The notes under the pieces: generated by a model
The model's input: only the letters and a program-made list of their open reading frames with translations
Told to the model about the DNA's origin: nothing
The model's database searches: none
Shown here: piece after piece, positions 32,741 to 46,186 of the stretch
Position numbering within the stretch: the first letter of the stretch is position 1
Layout: every line of letters begins with the position of its first letter
Translations under genes and position numbers: made by a program
Assembly (NCBI GenBank): GCA_022036555.1
Contig: CM039135.1
Span: forward strand, 41,849,702 to 41,913,701
DNA from: Microstegium vimineum
Taxonomy: Eukaryota > Streptophyta > Magnoliopsida > Poales > Poaceae
DNA: 64,000 nucleotides
Direction of reading: 5' to 3'

Positions 32741-35700
32741 ATGCCGGAAGACGTGCAGATGAACGACTCGGAGCCCCAGCCTGCGGCCCCAGCCCCGGCC
32801 GCCGCCGTCGCCGCCGCGGCTCCGGTCTCCACACTACACCGTAAGCTCCCTCACTCCTGTCTTCCCCTCCCCCAAAACCCTAGAGTTATCCATCTACCAT
32901 CTCCGCGACCGCGAAATTCCTTAGATTCGGTATGGCTGAGGCGCCGCTTGTGTCAGATCTGAAGGAGATCGCCACCGTGATCGAGGCTGGCTCCCTGTCC
33001 AAGGAGGTCCGCCGGATCTCCCGCGCCTTCCGCCTCACCGTCGCGCTCCGCCGCCGCCTCGCCGCGCGGGACGTCTCCGCCTTCCTCGACTTCGCGCTAC
33101 CCGCGTCCTCCGAAGCCTACGGACGCCTCACCGCCCTGGTGCCCAAGGTAAAATTCGCTTCTCCCCTCTACGCTGCTAAGCCATCGCCACTAAGAGACTG
33201 GATTAGAGAAGCTAGACTTTGGTACTCGTCAGATTTTTTTTTGCGCCTGGGCCTCATCGTGCAAGGATGTTACTGATGCTGCTACTATATCGCCGTATCC
33301 TAGATTGAACTTGTATGGTGCCTTGCATATCTATCACACTCATGGATATTGTTTTGTCACTGCACAATTTGGCTTTTCCATGCCCAATATAGTTCATGAG
33401 AGGCATACATGTTTTCTCCCATGCTGTTTTCATCTGAATAAGCTAGCCATGCATTCATGCTGCACTTCTAGCATCCTTGTTTATGCGTTTGTTATGTAGC
33501 CTAAACTGCAAGACAAAAAAAGAATCTTGCAATTATGTATATTTTCACTTGTCACAATTGGACACACTTGCATTATTGCTATGGATTATGTATGATTTGC
33601 ACCTGTGCAGTTGGCTTTTGTAGTCCAGAGTGTTTTTTTTTTGCATGCTTTAGTTTTTCTCCTGAATATGGTAATTGTTTGGCACTGCTAGATTCTTAGA
33701 TCTACCATTACTAAGCAGTAAGTAAATGTTACAATCATTTGGATTTTCAACCTCTTGTGCTTCATGTGTTTCAACTTTCAAAAGCACTGCTTTCCCAGTA
33801 ACATGTGTTCATAATTTTGCTCATTATCTTCATAAACCTAGTTTCTCACTTAGCTGAGGACGAATTAAAATGTCATTACTAGAGTTGATTTTTCAGAGCT
33901 TAGTTTTCCTTCTTTGTGCCAACTACACCTACAATTTTGGAAAATGGTATAGTGAATTTTTACATTTGGTGGACTCTGTATTGGTCTGTGATTCTTTTGT
34001 ATGTGAAGAACTGAAGAAGCTCGTGCCCTGTTAAATAGATTTTGCTATGTCTGCTGCTTGTTCTGTAGTTTATTGTTACAATGCTATCACTCTGTTTTGT
34101 ATGATAAGAACAAGTGAATTTTCTTTTTTACATTTATCACATGCATAACTCCTAATATTCATCTGTAATTTCTGTCAGGAAGATGATACTGAGATGGATG
34201 TTGATGCTGCGGCTCCGGCAACTCAGATTTCAATCAAACATGGTCTCCCTGAGATTGAAATATTTTGCTACTTGCTTGTACTGATTTTCCTTATTGATCA
34301 GAAGAAATACGATGAGGTACATCTGGAACGGCTGATTTTCCTTATGTTTGATGTGTGAAACATAATAATTTGAATTTCTGCTTTTGAATTAAGGCTAAAG
34401 CATGCGCAAATGTGAGCATTGCTCGTCTGAAGAACCTAAACCGGAGAACTGTTGATGTCCTGGCATCTCGTCTGTACTTTTATTACTCTTATGTGTATGA
34501 GCTTACCAACAGCCTTGCTGAAATACGTGGGTAAGTCACATGTTTCATTCTGGCTCACTGTTCACTCCCATGTCCAACACTGACATTCTGACAATTGCTT
34601 TTGTTTTTTTTCGTTCCAGGAATCTGCTTGCTCTACACAGAATGGCAACTTTGCATCGTGACGAGCTTGGCCAGGTAATGCTGATTTTCTGTTCGCCACT
34701 GATATATATTTTTATGTTGTGGAATTCTGCATACCTGATTGTATGTATTTGGTTGTTAATTGCAGGAAACACTGCTCAATCTCCTCCTCCGCAATTACCT
34801 CCACTACAACTTGTATGATCAGGCAGAAAAGCTTAGATCAAAGGCACCTCGTTTTGAAGCACATTCCAATCAACAAGTAATTCATTTGCTTATTCCATTT
34901 GTTGTGATGCAGCTTTCGGATCTACTATATGTTGTAGATTTAGCACTTGCAAACTATCTATGAAACTATTTCTGTTAAGAAACTTTTAGTGGTTTCTCTG
35001 TTGGGGATTGAAGTATTTTATCTTTCTCAGGAAATTGTGTAGGAAAGCTTTTCTAAACAAATGCTACGATTTTTTTTGTTGCAGTTCTGCCGATACTTGT
35101 TCTACTTGGGCAAAATTAGGACAATTCAGTTGGAGTACACTGATGCTAAAGAAAGCCTCCTGCAAGCTGCTCGTAAGGCACCAACAACAGCCCGTGGTTT
35201 TCGGATTCAGTGCAACAAATGGGCTATCATAGTGAGGCTGCTGCTTGGAGAGATTCCAGAGAGGACTGTTTTCATGCAGAAAGGAATGAAGAAAGCTTTG
35301 ACACCTTATTTTGAGCTCACAAATGTAAGTAACTGGTCATGCATAAACTCTGGTACAATAGGTGAAATACTTTGAACTTACATTACACATTTGTGTCCTC
35401 CAGGCTGTCAGGGTTGGGGACCTTGAACTGTTCAGGGCCGTTGCAGACAAATTTGCAAGCACATTCAGCGCAGACAGGACTCGCAACTTGATTGTGAGGC
35501 TGCGCCACAATGTCATTCGAACTGGACTGCGCAACATCAGCATTTCTTACTCAAGGATCTCCCTTGCTGACATTGCTAAGAAGCTCAGACTAGACTCTGA
35601 GAACCCTATTGCTGATGCGGAGAGCATTGTAGCAAAGGCCATAAGAGATGGTGCAATTGACGCCACCATAGATCATGCAAATGGCTGTATGGTTTCAAAG

Positions 35701-35916
35701 GAAACTGGTGATGTCTACTCGACAAATGAGCCGCAAATTGCATTCAACTCCAGGATTGCATTCTGCCTCAACATGCACAATGAGGCGGTCAAGGCGATGA
35801 GATTCCCCCCAAATTCTCACAAGGAAAAGGAGAGCGCTGAGAAGCGCAGAGAGAGGCTTCAGCAGGAGGAAGAACTGGCTAAGCACATGGCTGAGGAGGA
35901 TGACGACGACTTCTAA
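32741..35916 (+). CDS. RPN3: 26S proteasome non-ATPase regulatory subunit 3 (RPN3/PSMD3)
   Basis: RPN3 is a PCI-domain subunit of the 19S lid, part of the horseshoe scaffold of the proteasome in cytosol and nucleus. Exons: 32741-32840, 32957-33147, 34179-34316, 34394-34530, 34620-34674, 34766-34876, 35085-35324, 35404-35916. All have GT-AG borders and the phases add up to 495 codons (494 aa), the family size. The N-terminus is Ala/Pro-rich (MPEDVQMND...). Key stretches are HLKEIATVIEAGS, EVRRISRAFRLTVALRRRL, DFALPASSEAYGRL, YLLVLIFLIDQKKYDEA, a helical-repeat middle, and a PCI/winged-helix end with RNISISYSRISLADIAKKL. It closes with a charged tail (RRERLQQEEELAKH, EEDDDDF). The exon 1 donor at 32841 and acceptor at 32956 join as STLH-HLKEI; other acceptors nearby would give the wrong frame. 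No stops or frameshifts. Confidence 0.97.
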
Positions 35917-36554
35917 ATTAGCTGCCTTTTGAGCAACCACTTGCAATGTGGAGTTGTTGGATTTGTGAACGGCTGGTTCAAAGCAATTCCCCTGCCTCTA
36001 GCTACTTGAGTCATGCAAACACTGAAGTTTGAAATTCATCCACTGTAATGTTATGTTGATCAGGATTTTGTATTAAATTCTGTACTTGAGTTTTAGTCTC
36101 CCTGATGAATTGTTGAACCAGGGAATTTACCCCACCATGCAAGAAACGGCTTTGTTTATTTCATTCATGAGTTCTCCAGTTAGCTTTTCTGAAATGGTGT
36201 ATTCTGTGATCATTATTGCCGTGTCTTAATTTAACAAATTATTATTGGTTAAAGTTTTATTCTAAGTAATTGATGTTGCAATCGATAGCAGCAAGATCGA
36301 TTGCAAGTTGGAAACTACAGCTGCGCGCTGCTTGCATATGTTCTCTATGCTGTTCCATCTAGTAGTGTTGTAGTGCTAGGCACACTCCTTTTATTAGTTA
36401 TAATAATTTGTGACTTACTTTGACATGCGTGTAAATTGATAAAAGGAGTGCACAAGAACGATTCTCTTGCGAAATACGCTTATTAGACGGACAGCCTAGT
36501 AGTACAGGGCGTAGTTACATAAGCCGTTGTTGTATTTCTTGAGTCACAATATAT
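35917..36554. other. RPN3 3' UTR and intergenic
   Basis: AT-rich 3' end with TGTATTAAATTC near 36070, a plausible polyadenylation region. A short foldback pair is possible near 36385-36455 (CACTCCTTTTATTAG and AAAAGGAGTG). Confidence 0.45.
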
Positions 36555-36690
36555 ACAGGTCTTGGTCTAACTCAACCCAAAAGACTAGCCTGATAGGTGA
36601 GGACCGTTCCACGGCTCGCCATATATGTTGTGTTGTGCTCCTCCACCATCAATTCTCGATCTGGGACTAACCCACACAACCCCCGTAGTC
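36555..36690 (-). mobile_element. TRIM LTR fragment
   Basis: Reverse complement of the LTR in the MATE intron: AACTCAACCCAAAAGACTAG, CCTGATAGGTGAGGA, ATATGTTGTG, CCACCATCAATT. No internal region or primer site next to it. Confidence 0.8.
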
Positions 36691-36899
36691 ACACATCGGT
36701 CTCAACTCTTCAACTCTCACAATGGCGGGGGTTCCCTGGAGCCGACCAGTAGTAAGTTAGATGTCACAAATAGGAATTCATGGCCTACTGTATGCATGTA
36801 TGTGCTAAAAGAAGATAAAAAACCGGGGAATCACTTAATAATAAATTATAACTATTTATTGTTCAAAACTCAAAGTATCACAGAAGAAATAGAATGAAA

Positions 36900-38560
36900 T
36901 GGTTAACTAAGAATGAGAGAATGAAAAAGCTGAGTAATAAACAAGGATTGGTTTGCTATTTATGATGACGAAGAGCTGGTACAAGCCTCCTTCAGGAAAT
37001 GACCCTACGATGAATGCAATCTACATTCTTCCAAGATGGTATATGACAGAAAGAAAGTGGTGCGATGAATTAGTATCATTTACTAGGCATTCTAAAACCG
37101 TTCCAATTCATTTCACATTTCATTACCTAGAGCCTGAGAGGGGTCACTGCTGAGAGGGTTCATACTATACCTATTACTATGGATGCTTCATCTAGCGCAT
37201 ACCAAATCAAGCCAGACGGGTATCATAGGAGACAGGGGAAAAAGCACTTTCAAATGATGAACTTGCTAATGCAACTTATTCTACTAAATGCTAGAAGCAA
37301 ACCAACATGCTAGAGACAAAGCTAACAACTACTATTCGAGAAAAGGAAGAAATCAAGAAATAAAACAACAACAGGTCTTTGCAATACATCAGTATTCTTC
37401 TACAACAAGAAGAAGAGGCAATACATAAGTATTGTTCATAAAGACAATATCTCTACACACCACACCTGAAAAGAAAATACTGAACAATACAATACTTATG
37501 CTCACTACACTCTTGATCAGGAAGTACCAACTCCTCATAAGTGAGACAACAGAACAGAAGTAGAAGCTACCGGATTCACGCCCGCTAAGAAAACCTCTTC
37601 TTCTTTAGATCCTGAAAAAACGAAAATAAGTAAGAAGGAGCAGTAGTAGTAGGAAGACTTAAGTGACTTCGTTCATTTACGTTGAGATAGACGAGTAACT
37701 ACTTTTTTCTATTTGAGTTTCCACGGTCACCGCGGAGGGCAGCCTTCACGATGAGCGATTGCTGTTCGCTCAGCAGCGCCCTCTTCCGCATTTCAAGAAT
37801 GCGGATTTTGTTCCGAACATCAAGTCTATAATTTGCTATCCAAACTACTAGATTGTGTATCCAAACTACTGGATCGACGAAAGAGAGAAACATAGGGTCC
37901 TGGGAGAGATCCAGGCTTTGCTCTCTTTCGAGCTTCTCGTTTTCTATATTTGGAATTTCTTGAGGAATGCTTGCAAGTCTTGCAGCGATACCCATGGCTT
38001 TGACTCTTTCTTTCTTGTCCCGCAAAATAGAGAGTGCGCCGAAGCTTCTATTTATAGGCGAGCCTATTCTTTAGCAGAAGAATTTATTATTAGAAGTCCT
38101 TTTTTTAATAGACTGTAACATAGAGAATTTGCCCAGAATTCATGTCCTCCATTAGTGCGAAAAAGAATGAATCCCTTGAGTCCCCCCGGGTATCGACACG
38201 CGGCTTAATCCCGATCACATCCTGAGGCAATAACAGAGCGAACAATTAAAAGAGTACTCCACCACGAGCAGCGAAAGCGCGCTCAGCCAATCCTCACTCG
38301 ACGGCTCCGTCCTTGCTCAGGAAAAAGCCGAACCACTTGCAGATGCCTCTTTTTCTTCTGAATGCTTCATTCCAGCCTTTCCTACATGCTTCACGCCAAT
38401 CACCTTCGCATAAAATAATAAGAAAGAACTCTTTCTTATTTCAAATATCTCTCCATCCCAAACAAAACTACTCCTCAAATAATACTAATTATAAAAAAGT
38501 GAGATTGAGTAACATTCCAATCCAGTAGATGCAGATGCAACGACGTAATTCAATTCAACT
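36900..38560. other. candidate organelle-derived DNA (mitochondrial-like)
   Basis: Even composition, purine-rich runs and phrases such as GGTATCGACACGCGGCTTAA differ from the neighbouring repeats and resemble plant mitochondrial intergenic DNA. I cannot name a mitochondrial gene in it, so this is a suspicion only. Confidence 0.35.
37699..38025 (-). CDS. hypothetical 108-aa ORF, charged
   Basis: Open frame with an internal Trp-rich segment (VVWIHNLVVWIANYRLD) and a strongly basic C-terminus (RGDRGNSNRKK). It lies in the organelle-like segment. No family recognised and no splice signals needed. It may be a mitochondrial orf copied to the nucleus or chance. Confidence 0.25.
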   Translation of the reverse strand: MRDKKERVKAMGIAARLASIPQEIPNIENEKLEREQSLDLSQDPMFLSFVDPVVWIHNLVVWIANYRLDVRNKIRILEMRKRALLSEQQSLIVKAALRGDRGNSNRKK

Positions 38561-38802
38561 GGGTCAGCAATTTCCCATATTTACTCGCAAGTCACCACAC
38601 ATTTCATTCCCAAAACAAAAGACGATGTTTTTAGCTTTCCATCATTGCACATTGACATAAAGTGGCCGGTTGTGCTCAGCCGTGCCTATCACCAAATCAT
38701 CCATCATTTGTAGGAAGGATATAGAGGCAGTGTGCACAGCTTAAAGCGCCGCAGCCAAAAACATGTGTTGCTCGGTGGACTTATACGGCGCCGCCCTAGC
38801 CT

Positions 38803-38905
38803 TGGGCCTAACTCAACCCAAAGACTAGCCTGATAGGTGAGGATCACCCCGCCTTATATGTTGTGTTCCCCCACCATCAATTTCCGATGTGGGATTAACT
38901 CCAAC
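38803..38905 (-). mobile_element. TRIM LTR fragment
   Basis: Same LTR family and orientation as 36555-36690 (AACTCAACCCAAAGACTAGC, GCCTTATATGTTGTG, CCGATGTGGGATTAA). Confidence 0.8.
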
Positions 38906-40660
38906 TAAGGAAGAGTCAGGTTTGTGGAGCTTCGTCAACAGCTAGGTGTGATTGAAGTGCAGCGGAATTAGGGGGTGAAATGTTAGATTTAATCCCGTGC
39001 ACATTTTATCTCATGATGTAAATAGTTAGATGCATTGGCATGGCACGTTTACATTCAGTCTTAGCTAGCTGGTTGATCTAGAGTGGTCCGGGTCTGAGTC
39101 ATGCTGCGTTCATGGCGAGACCGAGTCCTTAGCTCCGCCACGACGCGCACAAAATTCGCTCCTGCGCGAGGCAGGTACGTCGCAGCGTGAACTCGTGGCG
39201 GGGATTTCGCGTGGGTGTGGGACGCCTTGTAACCACTGAATAAATATCAAAGATCAGATCCGAAAAGGCTGCAACGTTTGGCAGCGGCAATTCCATCTTC
39301 TTCCTTCGCCGTGCGAGAAGAGTGAATGAGCGCCGTTGAGTCCAAGGTGACCGCGATCACCGCATCGCGTTGCCGAACGCCGTCGGGACAGCCATTCCGG
39401 CACCCGGCGCCAACAGTTTCGCCGCCATGGTTGGCTGGAGACTTCTGTGTACCGCCTGTGGTGACTGACGGTGTGTTCGTGTGCTGGGAATGTCTCGGAA
39501 GTGGAGCGTTTATATAGAAGTCAAGTGATGGACACTGATGGATGGTGAGTGGAAGGTCAGAGGGTTGACTTTTGATGAAATTTGCCAATTTGGAGTTGAG
39601 AGAGAGAGAGAGAGAGAGAGAGTTGAGCGCCGGCCGGCTTTGCTGAGGTTGGGCGCAAATCTGCTGACGAATTTACGGCCGCCATCACATGCCTGCCATG
39701 TATTGCTACAAATTACGGCAAAACATAAGAAACAGAGAATGAAATGAACGTCCAGCGTACGTGGAATGCACCGCGTGATGCCTTCCATTTGACACCCACA
39801 AATCACGACTGGAGATAGCCGCCAAGTTAGCTACCTGAAAGTAATACATGCATGTGCATCGTACCTTGCTGGATTGCTCAACGCAGGGAATTGAAGCATG
39901 AAGCATATTCACATGATTCATCGTACTGATGAGGGTGGATATTCTCCCCAGATTCAAGCGATTGATCAGAAACGTCGTCGAAATTAAACAAACATAAACA
40001 CACGCTAGCTAGCAACAAACCATCATTTTATTGTCATAATAATAGTTAGTTTGTGAAAATGTGGTTTTTTTTTTTGTACTTTTCTTCGGTGAAGTCACTG
40101 GAGTGCTCATATAATTGGTATTGTACAAATTAAATGACTACTAAGCCTATGCAAATACGTACTTAGAAATATTTAGCTAGGTAGCGTATTTGAATTTGCT
40201 TTTAGAAGTTTTGGATTCCATTGCTTATTAAGCCTTTCTGAAGTATAAATTTTATTTTCACTACCATTTATATGCTAAAAGGCAAACAATAAGAGGGAAT
40301 AAAATCGGGAAAAAAAAGAGAAAACGGAAATCTTGCCGAGGAATTCACAAGCCTTCTCCCCGTTTCTATTTTTTCTCTCTTTGCCCTCTTTCGCACCAGC
40401 TGCATGCTGACAAGAGATCCCACGTCACACAGGGGTGGAGGGCTCATTATTATGGATTTATGGCAAGGTGTAGCGGCATGATTCCCTTGTGAATCCTCGT
40501 TTAAATTGCTAACCGGTTTTCCTGGTTACCGATTGGCCATCCACCATGGATATGATTGAAGCTGATCAGCCAAGGTGTCAACATCGACCGAAGGAAAAAT
40601 ATGTAGGTGTTTAAATTCATTAGCATATGTTAATTTTTAGTTCCTAAAGTTTAGCTCCCA
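38906..40660. other. intergenic with (GA)n at 39599-39623
   Basis: Open frames across the GA run are compositional. The region 38980-39250 looks like an LTR scrap (TGTTAGATTTAATCCC). No gene. Confidence 0.4.
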
Positions 40661-42495
40661 AAGTTTAGCACTCGGATGTTTGAATCTATGTCCTAAAGTT
40701 TAGTCTTCCACTAAAGAATGACTTATTTGTCCCTCTCCCACTCCAACCATCTCTCCTTCCCCTTCTCTTCTCACGGGCACTGCTCCCTGCATCGGCCGAG
40801 CTCGTCACCTCGACGGGGTGTGCCGCCCAAGCTCGGCCGCTACCGGATGGGTGGCCTCGTCCTCTCCCTCTCCCTCTCCCTCTCCCTCTCCCTCTCCTAT
40901 CACCATCCAGTACCAACAACGGCGGGGCAGGCCAGGGGGGGGGGCACCATCTACGGGCGCGGGCAGAGGCGGCGCGGAGTGGGGTGGGGCAGCATGTGGA
41001 GAGGCGCGCGCGGAACAGGGGCAAGGGGCGTCTAGTGCTTGCCCCGAGGAACTTTAGCACAGTTTAGGGTCTCCTTGGACCCTAAAACTTTGATCACAAA
41101 TTTTGGTTTTTAGCTACCCTTTAGCACATCTGTTTGGATTCATTTGACAAAAAATAGGTTAAAAGTGCAGGACTAGATTTTAGCACAGGGATCAAAACAT
41201 GGCAAAATGTGATTCGAGCCGTATCTCAGGCCTTTGGGCTGGCACCGGGCCTTGATGGCCATCCGCCTATCCCAATTCACCAACTCCCTCTTGTCCGTTG
41301 GTCTTTGGTTGGTTGATTTATAAATATATATAAAAAAACTCGAACCGCGGAGGTTAGACAACCCAAACTATTCTAGTTTAATGTCGATGATTTTTTTATC
41401 TCAGTCCGAGAAGATCTTCGAATCCCGTGCCTCATCCGCACACAGAGACTCGTTATCCAATGAGAGGACCGGTCCATAAACCTGTGCTTTGGCAACGCGA
41501 GAGAAACGAGGGTTCACAAACCAAAATTCGCTTCACCCGTGGTTCGAACTCTATTCACGGGGGACGCCAGACTTGACCAACCGGTCTAGCAACCGTTGAC
41601 GGTTGGTTGATTATGTCTGTGCGCCACACATATGGTAATTGCATATACTCTCTCTATTCCAAATTATAAGAGATTTTGGTTGTTCCTCAACCAAATGAGA
41701 GATTTTGGTTTTCAAGATACATATTTTTTACTATCGGGATACAATGTATATCTATGTACATAGCAATCACTACCAAAACGATGGAATTCTTATAGTGTTT
41801 TAAGCAGTAATAAAATACTACCACTAGTTATAGCACATGAGAATACTCACTGGGAGGCATTTGTTAGAGAAAATTTATACTAAATTTTAAATACTAAAAC
41901 ACTAGGAGAAGTCTAAAATTATATTCCCTCCCTTTAAATTATTATGCATTCCAATTTTCTTAGAGAGTCAAAGTATTTCATGTTTCATCAAAATAATAAA
42001 AAAACTATAAAAATTGATGACATCAAATAAAAATATAATTAATGAAGAATCTAATAATACTTATTTAGTATCATAAATATTATTATTTTTATTATATAAA
42101 CATGGTTAAACTTGAGATGTTATCTATATATTTTATTGAACCTGTTGTATTACCTTAATATTTTCCTTCCACCACTGACCTTACCCTCCGTCCTTCTTCC
42201 TCGCCTTCCTCGCCGTTGACCACACAGTGTTGTCCCATGCTTTCAACAACACAGTTCATATCCAGAACTAAAACCTCTATGCGTTTGGTTTGGTTTGGAG
42301 AGTGTATCCATTTTGCATGGGCTGGTCAAGAATCACCTTCGATCGGTCGATATTTTTGTTTCGTGGAACAATTTCGTTTGAGATTTGCTCATTGTTAGTT
42401 CATGAGACCACCACACTTGGAACAGGTTCATGACGGACGAGTTGATGGCGCGACGCAAACTAGTGGTGGAGCCAAGGCCCGGCCACCCTGGGTGG
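40661..42495. other. intergenic: CTCTCC repeat and MITE pieces
   Basis: (CTCTCC)n at 40861-40898 within a GC-rich stretch; the open frames there follow from the repeat. Stowaway-like starts CTCTCTCTATTCCAAATTAT (41648) and TTCCCTCCCTTTAAATTA (41929) lack clear partners. Confidence 0.45.
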
Positions 42496-42725
42496 CACTA
42501 CTATAGAAACGGCAATCACTGCCGGCCCATCACTGCCGGTTTTGTTTGGGCCGGTAGTGATACCTCTTCACTGTCGGTTCTTCCTCTGACAGACCCCCAA
42601 TTATTGGAGGTAGGGGCTGAACCGGCAGTGAAACACCATATCACTGCCGGTTCGTGGCTTGAACCGACAGTGATGCCTCTCGGCCCTATCACTGCTGGTT
42701 CCAGCCACGGACCGGCAGTGATATT
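42496..42725. repeat. left TIR and subterminal repeats of CACTA-1
   Basis: At least eight copies of ATCACTGCCGGTT or its complement and close variants. In En/Spm such repeats bind TNPA. TATA-like AGTATAAAGC follows at about 42732. Confidence 0.85.
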
Positions 42726-43065
42726 GTGTACAGTATAAAGCTGACGAGCTCCTCTCCCTCCTCTGCCCCAACGGTGCAGAACACTGCATGAGGAGCTCCA
42801 TCTCTCTATTGTTGCGGCTGGTGAATTTCTTGATCTCCATTGTTGACTCATCTTCACTCTTGGATCCTCATATCTTCTTGCTCTTGGTTAGTAACAAGCA
42901 TAATTCTTTAGAATTGTTGTTTTACATTGTTTTTGTGTGTAAATCTATAGTTTAGAGCTATGCTAGTTTTCATGATCAAGAAGAGAGATGTAGCAATTTG
43001 TGTCAATTTTTTGTACCTTTTAGATCCAAAAGTATTTATAAAAGTTTTTCGCGAAAGAAAGATTC

Positions 43066-45416
43066 AATGATGAGACACCCCGCCGATGGGTCGGACTAGA
43101 GGACTATCAACACTATGTTCTATAAGAACATCGGTGGAGAGGTAATGCATCTGTGGTTAGCTTTGAGCACGGATGGGATGCACCCGTTTGACCAGGTGAG
43201 AACCAATCATAGCACTTGATCAGTGACGCTATGTATATACAACCTTCCACCCTGGCTTTGTATGAAACGATCATACGTCCAGATGCCATTACTAATCTAA
43301 GGACCGAGACAACCTGGTAATGATATTGATGTGCTTCTAGAACCAGTGATCGATGAACTACTACAGATGTGGGAGACGGATGTGAAAGATGTCTGGGATG
43401 AGTACAAAAAAGAACATGTCACGGTAAAGGTTGTACTTATCGCTACAATCACCGACCTACCAGGGCGAGGTTCCTTGTCTGGAGAGAAGACAAAAGGATA
43501 CACTGGGTGTGTCGAGTGCTTGGACGAGACTGATGCTACACATCTACCAGAAAACAGGAAGATGGTCTACATGGGACACCGTAGGTTCCTACATTGTGAT
43601 CACCCTTACCGTAGGAATACAAAAGATTTTAATGGGACTACTGAAAAACGTGGACCTCCAAAGTATCGAGACGGGAAACAGCTGCTTCAACAATTAAGCA
43701 AACTCACAAATGTTGTCCTTGGGAAGGGGGACGGGGCAGTAGCAGCGCCAACCGATAGTATCTGGAAGAAAAAACCAATATTCTGGAAACTACCTTATTG
43801 ACAACTTTTGAGTGTACGTCACTGTCTTGATCCAATGCACATAACTAAAAACGTGTGCGGTAACACACTTAACACGTTGATGAACACCGGTGAAACAAAC
43901 AAGGATTCTCTCGCGACACGCTTGGACATGCAACACCTGAGCTTAAGGAAGGAGTTGCACCCAGTAACTCTTAAGAATGGTCACTTGAAACTTCTGGTGG
44001 CATCATGGACACTGAAAAAGGAGGAAAAAGAAATGCTTATTTCTTTCTTCAACGATCTCAAAGTACCGAGTGGCTACTGTGGGAACCCGAATGGGCTAGT
44101 TAACATGAGAGAACTTAAGTTTAACTATGGTTCTATGAAGGCCCATGATTGTCATGTCATAATGACTCAGCTGCTCCCAGTTGCCCTGCGAGGTATCCTC
44201 CCTGACAAGGTCCGCGCTCCAATCATAAAGTTGTGTTCGTTCTTCAACGCGATCTCGGAAAAGGTCATTGAAGTGGGCAGGCTAGACTGCCTGAAGCAGG
44301 AGATAGCCGATATTATATGCAGGCTTGAGATGCATTTCCCACCGACTTACTTCGACATTTCAGTGCATCTACTTGTTCATCTTGTGGATCAAATAAAAAC
44401 CCTTGGCCCAATGTACCTACACCAGATGTTTCCTTTCGAGAGACTCATGAAAGTTTTTAGACGGTATGTTAGGAATAAATTCAGACCAGAAGGGAGCATG
44501 GTAGAAGGATGGTCAACATAAGAGGCTATTGAGTTCTCCACATATTATCTGGACATCAAGCGGGTCGGAGTTCCAGTATCTCATCATGATGGAAGACTAG
44601 GGGCAAAGGAACAATAGGTGAAAAAGCTGTCAAAATAGACAAAGTGGTCTCCTTCAGACAAGCACACTTCGTTGTTCTCCAGCAGGCCGACGGTGTGATG
44701 GTATACATTGATGAGCACAAACCGTTACTGCAAAGGAAGCACATCGGTAGGTCACAGGCTTGGCTTGAGAAAAAACATAAGGAGGAATTCAGTGACTGGT
44801 TTCGACGCCAAAGGCTAGGAATGGTGACGGGATGTCAGCTAGATCTCTTAGCCCCCGGACCTTCGACTACGCTAATGATGTACCAAGGATATCAAATAAA
44901 TGGTTTTACATTTTACACAAAAAACAGGACGGAAAGTGCACCAACCAAAACAGTGGTGTTCGTTTCGACGGCCACGATGAGTACGACACGGTGGTGGCAA
45001 CATACTATAGTTTCATAGATGAGATATGGGAGCTAGACTATGGACATTAGTTGAAAGTTGCTCTTTTCCATTGTCTGTGGGTTCGGCTGAATGAAATCAA
45101 CATCGACAAGGATGGGTTCACTACTGTTGATCTATCCAAGACCGCATACAGAGATGACCCCTTCGTCCTTGCAAAGGATGTTTTGCAAATCTTCTATGCA
45201 AGGGATAACAATACAAATGGAAGACGACATGTAGTATTGCAAGGCAAAAGGAAGATTGTCAGTGTCGACGGAGTGACAGACGAAGAAGACTACAAAGGTT
45301 ATGAAGAAATGGCTCCTTTTGGGGAGGGCGTTACCCTACATGTCCTTGAAGAGGGTGACGAACCTGCTTACCCCCGGAGTGATCACGATGAGGCCATCAT
45401 CGTGCCTGCACCGTGA
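43066..45416 (+). pseudogene. CACTA TNP2 transposase (Transposase_21), interrupted
   Basis: TNP2-type transposases cut and join CACTA ends. Seen in order: LSTDGMHPFDQ and a CIYNLPPW-LCMKR stretch (43170-43280), then GPRQPGNDIDV, VWDEYKKE, TKGYTGCVECLDET, VYMGHRRFL, and after a stop SVRHCLDPMHITKNVCGN (43808 on). A DUF4218-like part follows (MKAHDCHVIMTQLLPVALRG) and a DUF4216-like end (FTTVDLSKTAYRDDPFVLA, near 45115). In-frame stops are at 43799-43801 (a Trp is expected: TGG to TGA), 44519-44521 and 45048-45050. Frames shift near 44640 and 44927. The N-terminal transposase-associated domain is missing or unrecognisable. Domain names are from memory of the family. Confidence 0.9.
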
Positions 45417-46186
45417 ATTGTTAGAGTATCATAAACTATGTAATCCTTAATGAAATGTTGTTTTAGTAATTTGCATCATTGATTGATTGAGTTGTACCAC
45501 GATGTTGATTGATGTATGCCATGTCAAAAGCAATTCAAAAACTATAAAGAATTAGACCTTGTGTGTATAAGCATTAATGTAGAGCTCCTCAAAACTAGAA
45601 AAATCTATGTTGGAAGATTTTCAACTTCTATTCAAAATTTTTGAGTAATTACAAAGGGGGTATTTGAATTTTAAACCCTTATTCAATTTCAAAAGGGAAT
45701 TCAAAAATTATAAAGAACTAGACCTTGAGTGTATAAGCATTAATGTAGAGCTCCTCAAAACTAGCAAAAGCTATGTTGGAAGATTTTCAACTTCTATTCA
45801 AATTTTTTGAGTAATTACAAAGGGGGTATTTGAATTTTAAACCCCTATTCAATTTCAAAAGGGAATTCAAAAACTATAAAGAATTAGACCTTAAGTGTAT
45901 AAGTATTAATATAGAGCTCCTCAAAACTAGCAAAAGCTATGTTGGAAGATTTTCAACTTCTATTCAAATTTTTGGAGTAATTAAAAAGGGGTAATTGAAT
46001 TTTAAACCCTTATTCAAATTCAAAATGGAATTCAAAAACTATAAAGAATTTGAATATGCTACTTCAGCAAAAGTTGTAGAGAATTAAAAATTATGCAACT
46101 TCTATGTTTAGAGTTTTTCAAGTTTTAGTAAAAACTCAAGAGTAATTTAAATTCTAAAGCAAAGGGAAAATTTTAAAAAAATTACA
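45417..46186. repeat. 166-bp tandem repeat between the two CACTA-1 genes (45532-46053)
   Basis: Three copies (45532-45697, 45698-45863, 45864-46028) plus a partial fourth. Each starts AATTCAAAAACTATAAAG and contains GAGCTCCTCAAAACTAG. Non-coding. Confidence 0.92.

Noticed and set aside
39538..39747. Open frame across another GA run
   Set aside because: Same cause, low-complexity sequence.
45532..46053. CRISPR-like regular repeats
   Set aside because: Repeats are 166 bp with no spacers, in a plant transposon.
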